Source of the DNA: Chromera velia | Taxonomy: Eukaryota > Sar > Chromeraceae | Direction of reading: 5' to 3' | NCBI GenBank assembly: GCA_018398765.1 | Contig: JAHBMJ010001517.1 | Span: 16,957-30,804, forward strand | Length of the DNA: 13,848 nucleotides | Part shown: one piece after another, positions 7,902-13,848 of the stretch | Layout of the letters: every line of letters starts with the position of its first letter | Position numbering within the stretch: position 1 is the first letter of the stretch | Program-made: the position numbers and the translations under genes | Notes under the pieces: model-generated | Database searches by the model: none | What the model was told of the DNA's origin: nothing | What the model saw: only the letters and a program-made list of their open reading frames with translations

Positions 7902-9034
7902 CGTTTTCTTTTTGTTCCACCGTTCATTGCTCTCTCTTTTTCTTTCTCTCTCCTCCTTCTCTTTGCAGTTCTTGCTTTTCTCTTCTCTTTTCAAACAAGT
8001 CAACCTGAGCAGTAGATTGAGAAGGAATCACAGGAACGTGACGGAATGGGGCGGATTGAAGAGAGAGGGGGGGGGAGATGGGGAAGAGAGAGAGGACACA
8101 TCATACAGAAGGAACTGGAATGCAAAGATAGAAATAAAGTGCATCAATGACATTCGTTTTTGCTTTCATTCGGCAGTTCTGTTTTTCTTCTGGATTCACT
8201 GTATAGAATTCACTGCATCTTATTTTCTTTTTAAAGATGTGCAGTCTGTATGACATGTTTGACTTGACTATCTGATTTGTGATCCGTTTTCTTTTCTCGG
8301 ATTGCTCTTTGTTTCAGCTGAACAGTGTCCTTTCACCTTTTAATGGTTGTTTCACTTCTTTTTTTTATATAAAAGGTTTTCTTCTCACATATGCATGTTG
8401 ATAGCAAAAGACAGACAAAAGAAGAAAAGGAGAAAGCGCAGCGTGACAAAGATTGAGAAGAAAAGACGTTCAATGACATTCAACTTTCTTTTCTTTTTTG
8501 TCAACCAATTTAAATTTTGGTTTGCTTTAATTCTGCAAAAGGAAAGTAGGTGATGTACATAAGTCATTTGTCATCGCTTCCGCACTCTGACTGATTCATC
8601 TCATTCAATACAAGTTATTTTCATTCGTTCATTCATTGATTCATTCATTCATTCATCAATCCAGATTTTCTCATCTGCATTCAGGAGTTCATCATATTTT
8701 GATTGATTCCACAAGTCTGTTTCCTTTTCGGACTGAATTGATTTATAGTACAAACTTCTGGTTTTCTTTTCTAAAAGAGGACAGAATGGGAGGGAGATCA
8801 AAACAGATTGGATTGATGACGTAACTGTTACATACAGGAAGTCTTTACTTTTAACAAAACTTTTTGACTTCCTACCTCAATCGGTAGAGCATGCAATCGT
8901 TCTTTTCATTGTAGCTCACTGTTAGAGCATGCGGCTGTTTTTATTTTTATTGTTGTCTTTGCTGGACTAAAATTTGTTCTGAGTCGTATCGCTCGCGTTG
9001 CCTTACGTATTTTTTCTGCAACGTTTTATTTTTG
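7902..9034. repeat. 1133-bp direct duplication, copy 2
   Basis: This matches 6768-7900 at an offset of 1134. It begins straight after the N at 7901, and its end (TTTATTTTTG) is the same sequence that precedes the N. That is the pattern expected when two contigs overlapping by the same sequence are joined without merging. A true tandem duplication is the alternative. Confidence 0.88.
8874..8985 (+). other. tRNA-like relics, second copy in the duplication
   Basis: This is the same sequence as at 7740-7851, carried by the 1133-bp duplication. It adds no independent evidence. Confidence 0.28.
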
Positions 9035-9059
9035 CTTTGGCAACACGATCGAAGGGGGG

Positions 9060-9514
9060 AGTTGAAGTATAGATAGCCGTCGGGGTACCGTGCCGTACAT
9101 TGGGTTGCGGGCTTAGCCGGGCTTGTGTCACGTACGCGTGTTATACACATGCAGCGAATAATCGCCGCGCCGAGCGATTATCACGCGTGCGGATGTATTG
9201 TTTTATCATTTCTGTGTGTATCGTGCTTTGGATAGCATGTAAGATTGGATTCATTGCTTTGCTTTCGGATTGAGAGTATTACTATTACTTTTACAAACTT
9301 TTCCAGGAGCTGTACAGACTTGGGCACAGACCACAGAGACTTACCTGTCATGACACCTTGACACACATCTTCACCTTACCTTAGTTCTTTATTTGCTGCA
9401 TGGGCGTAGCGATTATTCGCTGCATACGCACAACATGTGTACGTGACACAAGCCCGGCTAAGCCCGTGGCCCAATGCGCGGCACGGTACCCCGACGGCTA
9501 TCTATACTTCAACT
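9060..9514 (+). mobile_element. Dispersed AGTTGAAG element, copy 2, with ~110-bp terminal inverted repeats
   Basis: The left end (9060-9170) and right end (9404-9514) are reverse complements with few differences, both beginning AGTTGAAGTATAGATAGCCG when read inward. The internal part (9171-9403) has no coding frame of note. The size, long inverted repeats and lack of a transposase suggest a MITE-like non-autonomous DNA element. I see no target-site duplication: the left flank is a G run and the right flank GCAGCTG. Near 9159-9184 there is a small inner inverted repeat (CGAATAATCG / CGATTATCACG). Copy 1 lies at 4550-4874. Confidence 0.78.
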
Positions 9515-10217
9515 GCAGCTGAATCTTAGAATAGGTGCAACAGTATAAAAGAAGGGAAAATTTTTCAAAACGGTCTCCAACACCCAAACGGTCTCTAAAA
9601 CAAGCCTATCCTACAAGCATTTTTGGACAGTAAACAGTGGTTAAAAATGAAAAACAAAGAGTTTTAAGCATTTTGCAAGTGTGTTTTTGTGTGAATCATA
9701 GTCAATGAGTGATAGAAAAAAATGTATTGCGTCTGAGCGGCGCGTAACCGTGTATAAACCTGAGAGTCGCGTCCGCGCGCGCCCCCCAAATATGATAGTT
9801 GCGGCGGCCGCGCGCTTTTGTGCATACACGTGAGGGGATTCAAAATCGGATCGAAATCCAATTTTCACGTACGCGCGCGGTAGAATTGAAGGGCTATGCA
9901 GCATGAGCTCTGATTTAACAAAGGTAAACTATAGTCACACTGCTCATATGAAGTGTTTACTGTTCACCGCTCATGTTTCCAAATGTTCTTAGATCAAGTT
10001 GCACTTTCAAATTGTCGAAGTCAGGGCTGCTCAATCTATACTTCGCATTGGGAGCAGACTTTGGGCCGGTGGAACCTCAGCCGTCTCTTTTTTTTCACTG
10101 ATAGGCATGAGTTTATTTCCCCGTCTCGTTCTGTGAAGTAGGTGAGGTGGGTAAAATTGGACAGGGTCGTCTTGCTCCCAATCTTTGATCGACGTCTTAT
10201 TCTGCTTCGTGCCCTAA
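9515..10217. other. Unassigned stretch with a CpG-rich patch
   Basis: A TATA-like GTATAAAAG lies at about 9542-9550 and a short direct repeat (AAACGGTCTC) at about 9567 and 9587. A CpG-dense patch at about 9735-9880 has GCGGCGCG, CGCGTCCGCGCGCG, GCGGCGGCCGCGCGC and ACGTACGCGCGCGG. Frames on the - strand cover this patch but lack any recognisable motif. No gene is supported. Confidence 0.4.
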
Positions 10218-10850
10218 TGCAAGCTTTCGAGCTCTTGCTTGCCTCGCTGGAGGAATAGGGGCTGTCTTCATCTTCCTTCTGGTGAGTTTAAGGTTCCGTC
10301 TCCTCTCAGATGTGAGCAAGTTGTGCCATTCATTACATCATATCAGGCACTGGCCCACCTTTATCCAAACTCTCCACTTCCTTATCTGCTTGGTATTTAT
10401 CTGCAGGCAGGATTTAGGACTCCCACAGGGCTGTTTTGGGGAGCCAGAGGGGCCTTCGCATGCTCTCTAATGAGTTGATCCGTTTGACTGCTTCCTAGAC
10501 TGCTTCAATGCTTGCAGGCTGTTACATCATGTCGGAGTATAATGCCTCACAGACCCTCGCCTGGAACTTCATTCTTTTCTTGCTCTATGCCTGTATGCAG
10601 GATCTAAGACTCGTTCTTGCCTTTGCTCAGGAGCTGAAGTTGCTTTCGTCCTTTTTCTGGTGAGTGTTCATTTCCATCTCTCTGTGTGGGTCAGCGCATG
10701 ATGCACTATCGAGCAGATGTTCGCTTTCAACCGTCCTTTCTAGCTTTGTTGCCTCTCGCGGATATGATTGAATGCAGGTTCCATTGTTTTTGAGGACGCT
10801 CGATCAGGAACGGCACTTAAGGACCTGTGCGATAGCTGTCTCTCGGGTTA
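10218..10850 (+). repeat. Decayed ~190-bp repeat array
   Basis: TGCA-anchored units start at 10218, 10402, 10596 and 10773, spacings of about 184, 194 and 177. The 69 bases from 10218 and from 10596 align without gaps at about 42 of 69 identical, both ending TTCTGGTGAG. GCAGGATTTAGGACTC (10407) resembles GCAGGATCTAAGACTC (10597), and TTACATCAT plus A/G TC recurs near 10334 and 10524. It may be an old satellite or duplicated exons; the TTCTG|GTGAGT ends look like splice donors but no product is recognisable. The fourth unit is weak. Confidence 0.4.
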
Positions 10851-11489
10851 GTCGTTGCAGTTTGTTTTCATTCGGTCTATGTCAGTCGCGTCGTTTTGCA
10901 CCCATGCCTGCCAATCAAAAACAGTCGAGAGCATCAAGGAGGTATGATTTAGAAAGAGAGGAGAGTGAAAATGACAACCTGGGGAGAGCCAACGGGACGA
11001 GAGGGGGGGTTGGCTCCCCCCGCTCCCTGTTTGTCTCCCTTTCACTGCATGCCTGTCTGTGTTTGAATCTTTTTTCTGTGCTCAAGACGACCTGGCCCCT
11101 ATCTTGGCACCCGCCCCAGCTTTCCCCGTAGCCCCAATGCTAGCCCCAACGTCTGGATGCCCACGAAGCAGAAAGGGAGACAAAGGAATGAGGAGGAGTG
11201 GGTGGATCAAGGGGGTAAGCAGGCCGGAGCACTGGTCCGGGGCGACGTCCATCGACGGAGGCCGGGGAAAAGACGTGGGCAGGGGTAGCGGCCGGACCCG
11301 GGGGTCGGGCCCGGGGCCGGGACCGGGGCCAGCGGCATCACAGAGAACTCCAAACGAACAGGACGGGGCCAGCTGGAGCAAGCGGTGAAACGTTTGAGTC
11401 CAGTAAATATCTATGACTGGCAAAGGAAGCCGGGGTCGGGGCTGGGGCCGGCGGCGTCATAAGTGGGCCGGGGTGGGCGGCAAAGGAGC
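10851..11489. other. Unassigned stretch with GC-rich direct repeats
   Basis: A GC-rich patch at 11285-11480 has repeated CCGGGG/GGGCCGG units. GGGGCCAGCGGCATCACA (about 11325-11342) recurs as GGGGCCGGCGGCGTCATA (about 11444-11461). The frames here are Gly-Pro-Gly-Pro repeats or Ala-Pro-rich segments with no family signature. A short exon (ATGCCTGCCAATCAAAAACA..., from 10903, with a GTATGA donor near 10942) is imaginable but unsupported. Confidence 0.35.
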
Positions 11490-12015
11490 AGAGAATCTGG
11501 TGAGAGGCTGGTGGGGGAGAACAGTGAGGAGTTAGGACATAAAAAGTAGATTGGCTTACGTCCCAAAGGGTGCTGGTGGCGGCTGTACTGCTCTTTTGGC
11601 CTCATTCCACTCTCTTTCCTGCCCTAAATTTCTGGTAGTGCCGTGACCCCCTCCCCTGAGAGTTACCGGAAAAAACAGGTTTGATTCTTCTGGTAAGGGG
11701 GGGGGTCAAAAAATTTTTTTGTCAGAAAAAAAAAGAAGTGGTCCCAATCGATTACTAATATTAAAACAACCACTTTTAATTTTTTTCCAACAAAAAAAAT
11801 CGGTAAACCCCCCCCCTTACCGGAAGAATCAGACCTGTTTTTTCTGGTAACAACTAGGAGGGGGGGTCACGGCACTACCGGAAATTTGGGGCAGGACAGA
11901 GAGTGGAATGAGGCCAAGGGAGCAGTGTAGCCGCCACCGGCACCCTTTGGGACGCCAGCCAATTCACTTTTCATGTCCCAACTCCTCACCGTTCTCCCCC
12001 ATCCGCCTCCTATCT
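11490..12015. mobile_element. Second foldback (long inverted-repeat) element
   Basis: The left arm (about 11490-11742) and right arm (11769 to about 12015) are reverse complements apart from scattered differences and small length changes, around a 26-base loop at 11743-11768. Shared blocks include GGTGGGGGAGAAC, GTCCCAAAGGGTGC, GGCCTCATTCCACTCTCT, TAGTGCCGTGACCCCC and CAATCGAT near the loop. Each arm holds a run of G or C (about 11698-11705 and 11809-11816). The frames running out of each arm (both starting MRP-x-EQ-x-SRH) are mirror images of one sequence. No transposase is present. The sequence differs from the foldback at 4031-4400, so it is a separate family. Confidence 0.7.
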
Positions 12016-12023
12016 GGGTTTCC

Positions 12024-12100
12024 TGTATGTGTGTGTGTGCGTGCGTATATGCACGTATGTCTGTGTGTGTGTATGTGTGTATATGTGTGTATGTATGTAA
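12024..12100. repeat. GT/GTAT-rich microsatellite
   Basis: TGTG, GCGT and GTAT units follow directly after the foldback element. A frame reads through it as Cys-Val repeats, which is not meaningful. Confidence 0.85.
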
Positions 12101-12188
12101 GGAGACAAATCCTCAGGGGCTGGTTTCCAGATTGTTTTGAAACCTTTTAAATTTTCTTTTTTTTTTTCTTCTCCCTATTCTTACTGTA

Positions 12189-12459
12189 GGATGTTTCTTG
12201 CTTGTGCCGGGGAACACGAAATGCAATCTTGTCCCGTGTGTGGGTCGCGAGTCTGTGACTGCGATTGTGCACTCTCCGTCTCGCTGCATGTGCATCCTTC
12301 GGTTCCGCCATCATACTCACTCACTATTTCCCCCCTGTCTCCACGTAAGAAGGAGGACCCTGCTGCAAGGGAACGCACAGTCTTTAGGGCAGGGGTGAAA
12401 AAGAGAGTGTTGCGTCGGCTCTTGCTTTTGCATTGCATGACAGCGGATCTTTTTCTTGA
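12189..12459 (+). CDS. Possible N-terminal coding segment with a Cys-rich cluster
   Basis: TTCTTTTTTTTTTTCTTCTC then CTATTCTTACTGTAG (to 12189) is a good 3' splice-site context, followed by ATG at 12191. The frame gives MFLACAGEHEMQSCPVCG, then SRVCDCDCAL, a Ser/Pro-rich part and a basic segment (KKRVLRRLLLLHCMT). The Cys cluster (12230-12268) is C-x2-C-x4-C-x-C-x-C, which could bind zinc. The GIY-YIG domain downstream is in another frame, which has a stop at 12457-12459, so this segment would need a frameshift or an intron to join it. It may instead be non-coding. Confidence 0.35.
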
Positions 12460-13236
12460 TCTGTCGGATTCAAAGTTTTCTGTCTTTTTGAGGGCGTCAA
12501 GAGGGGCTGCAGGCAGCACTGGGATCATGCAGACTTCACGGCAAGGAAAGTCATCTATATGGTTTGGTCTCTATGGGTACGTGGGTTTTATTTGGGGAGT
12601 ACGGTGGGCTTTGTGATGGATAGGTTCATTCAGCATCTTTATGCGGCAGGAAGGGGGGTGGGGGGTAGGGTTAGTAGAAAAAGGAACGCGTCAGGAAGGG
12701 GGTATGCACATCGATTCTACTCAACTCTCTCTGCAAATAACGGGAGGCATAGGTTGTTTGTGGTTACACCACTGGTTGTTGTTGCAGGGTCCCAGATGGA
12801 ATTGCGAGATGCGGAGATGGCCTGCATTCGATTGTACATGCCGAAGTGGAATACGGTGGGAGTGAGAAGGAGAGTGAAAGGCGACTTTGGCTGGAGGTTC
12901 AAATCTGACTGCATGGACAGAGAGGTGACAGGGGGGGTTGGGGGGGATGGGGCTTTGAGGAGGTCGGAAAGGTTAGCTTCCGGACGTAGAGGTGTTTCGA
13001 TCTGCTCGGACAAGCTGTCGGAATTCCTTGCGGTTAGGAGGAGGATTACGGTGGCGATGGCGAGCCAAGGAGGGACTACGTTCTCCCGTGCTGCTTGTTT
13101 GTCTGCTGTGGGGGGGTTTGGGGGTGGGGGGGGGGGGTCTACCTACCGGGAATGGGGGGGGGAGAGGTACAATCTCCAGCCCTACGAACACAGCAATCTT
13201 TGTTTTCCGCTCGCTTCTGTTGGCGCTTCTCAGTAA
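12460..13236 (+). CDS. GIY-YIG endonuclease-domain protein, probably from a Penelope-like retroelement (5' limit unresolved)
   Basis: The frame is open from 12460 to the stop at 13234-13236. V-I-Y at 12550-12558 and Y-L-G-S-T at 12589-12603 are ten residues apart, the usual spacing in GIY-YIG nucleases. Then come the conserved Arg of DRF (12622-12624), His of QHL (12634-12636), a Glu in DAEMACIR (12814-12816, the likely metal-binding Glu) and the closing P-K-W-N (Asn at 12850-12852). Upstream, Cys at 12481 and 12508 and His at 12517 and 12526 form C-x8-C-x2-H-x2-H. The ATG at 12559 lies inside the domain and cannot be the true start. After about 13105 the frame runs into G tracts and probably leaves the true reading frame. 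In eukaryotes this domain type occurs in Slx1, mitochondrial homing enzymes and Penelope-like elements. The Glu-to-Asn segment and the repeat-rich setting favour the last. Confidence 0.6.
   Translation, partial: SVGFKVFCLFEGVKRGCRQHWDHADFTARKVIYMVWSLWVRGFYLGSTVGFVMDRFIQHLYAAGRGVGGRVSRKRNASGRGYAHRFYSTLSANNGRHRLFVVTPLVVVAGSQMELRDAEMACIRLYMPKWNTVGVRRRVKGDFGWRFKSDCMDREVTGGVGGDGALRRSERLASGRRGVSICSDKLSEFLAVRRRITVAMASQGGTTFSRAACLSAVGGFGGGGGGSTYREWGGERYNLQPYEHSNLCFPLASVGASQ
13110..13137 (+). repeat. Interrupted G tract (G7-TTT-G5-T-G12)
   Basis: Runs of 7, 5 and 12 G separated by TTT and T lie inside the GIY-YIG element, with a further G9 at 13154-13162. Such tracts are prone to length error in replication and sequencing, and could form a G-quadruplex. 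Confidence 0.85.
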
Positions 13237-13848
13237 AAAGAGAATGAGTGACAATCAGCTGAGGGCTTTGTCTGTTTGTGAGAATGATCTGTTGTCTATC
13301 TGTAGCCTGTTTCCTGTTTGCGGGGTATTAGGGGCGGGGAGGGCGGTTTTTAATGCTAATGTGGACAGGTTGTGCGAATTGAAAGAGTGGTCCATCAAGA
13401 AGATTAAGGACACGAGAAGTAAAACGTTCCGTTTGCCTCTGGCGGACTTCCCTCCTTTTTCTCGGTTTTATCGGTCAGTAATGAGGGAGTGGTGGAGGGA
13501 GGCCAGTATGGGAGGATCTTTGGGGGTGGTGGTTTTGCCAGCCCGTTTGTGTAATCTACAGCAGGCGCTTGACAATTCCTACTCTGTTTGTGGGGGGGAG
13601 GGTGATGACGTAAATGGGGGGGGAGTGACTGAGGAATCTATAGATGCGACGTGCACCGATGGTTCTGCGTGCCCATGTCGATCCCTCGGGATTATGTATG
13701 GTTTGGACTGCCTTGATGGACATGTCTGCTCTCTGCTCTCTCTTTCTCCTCGTCTCCGGTCTGCTCTCTCTCTTCCCTCGAATTTCTCCGCTACTTCTAA
13801 GCTGTGGCCCGGGTCTGGGGGGTGGAAAGGGGTGAGGAAGGGTTTGTT
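13140..13848 (+). CDS. Continuation of the GIY-YIG element's coding region, open at the window edge
   Basis: This frame is one base on from the GIY-YIG frame. It is open from 12977 to 13848, with no stop at the right edge. It reads FVFRSLLLALLSKKR just before an ATG at 13244, then MSDNQLRALSVCENDLLSIC, LCELKEWSIKKIKDTR, LADFPPFSRFYRSVMREWW and VVVLPARLCNLQQALDNSYS. The mixed, non-repetitive composition looks coding, while the competing GIY-YIG frame becomes G/R-rich and stops at 13236. I propose that the frames are joined by a length change in one of the G runs (13110-13137 or 13154-13162). I recognise no domain. In a Penelope-like element with an N-terminal nuclease this would be the linker before the reverse transcriptase. 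Starting at ATG 13244 as an independent gene is the alternative. Confidence 0.5.

Noticed and set aside
6703-8253. Frames of 138 and 129 codons with the same C-terminal 121 residues
   Set aside because: They are the same Phe/Ser-rich frame in two copies of the duplication, read from CT-rich sequence with no domain.
11059-11423. Gly-Pro-rich (+) and Pro-Gly-rich (-) frames
   Set aside because: They come from GGGCCGG repeats and have no family signature; overlapping frames on both strands are equally long.
11411-12150. Two small frames starting MRP-x-EQ-x-SRH as a conserved small protein
   Set aside because: They are the two arms of one inverted repeat read in opposite directions, so their similarity is not protein conservation.
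12559-13236. Taking ATG 12559 as the start of the GIY-YIG gene
   Set aside because: It falls between the VIY and YLG motifs, so it would cut off half of the catalytic core; the frame is open back to 12460.
12717-13254. - strand frames opposite the GIY-YIG region
   Set aside because: They are Pro-rich shadows of the G-rich + strand coding region and have no domain of their own.

Overview
The window looks like nuclear DNA from a eukaryote with a large, repeat-rich, intron-rich genome, most likely an alga or other protist. The reasons are GT-AG introns, long CT/GT/CTTT microsatellites, many homopolymer G tracts, several foldback or inverted-repeat elements, and long stretches with no believable gene. 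Two assembly gaps (NNNN at 2012-2015, N at 7901) show it is draft sequence. I cannot name the species. Most open frames here are low-complexity or chance frames; the two credible coding regions are at the two ends.

Left end (1-2133, + strand): the 3' part of a spliced gene for a DegT/DnrJ/EryC1/StrS-family PLP-fold protein, nearest in motif style to nucleotide-sugar 4-keto-6-deoxyhexose 3-dehydratases or sugar aminotransferases. Four short exons (627-759, 1049-1114, 1462-1545, 2080-2133) join in one frame, and a fifth at the left edge (17-57) may belong. The PLP-binding N-terminal half lies outside the window. The introns carry CT/GT and CTTT microsatellites next to their 3' splice sites. One exon end, with its splice donor, has been copied three more times as a 47-bp minisatellite.

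Middle (about 2134-12188): no gene I can support. It holds a CT-rich 3' flank, an AT-rich block with short inverted and direct repeats, a long-armed foldback element (4031-4400), two copies of a short element whose better copy has ~110-bp terminal inverted repeats (4550-4874 and 9060-9514), a 1133-bp exact-looking direct duplication on either side of a single N (6768-7900 and 7902-9034, possibly an assembly artefact), tRNA-like relics inside that duplication, a CpG-rich patch, a decayed ~190-bp repeat array, a GC-rich repeat patch, and a second foldback element (11490-12015).

Right end (about 12189-13848, + strand): a G-rich coding region with a GIY-YIG endonuclease domain (VIY-x10-YLGST, then R, H, E and N at the expected places), preceded by Cys/His motifs. 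It continues, after an apparent frame change at G tracts, as a frame that is still open at the window edge. A GIY-YIG domain upstream of a long further coding region suggests a Penelope-like retroelement with an N-terminal endonuclease (Naiad/Chlamys-type arrangement). The reverse transcriptase that would prove this is not in the window. The two coding regions show no functional link.
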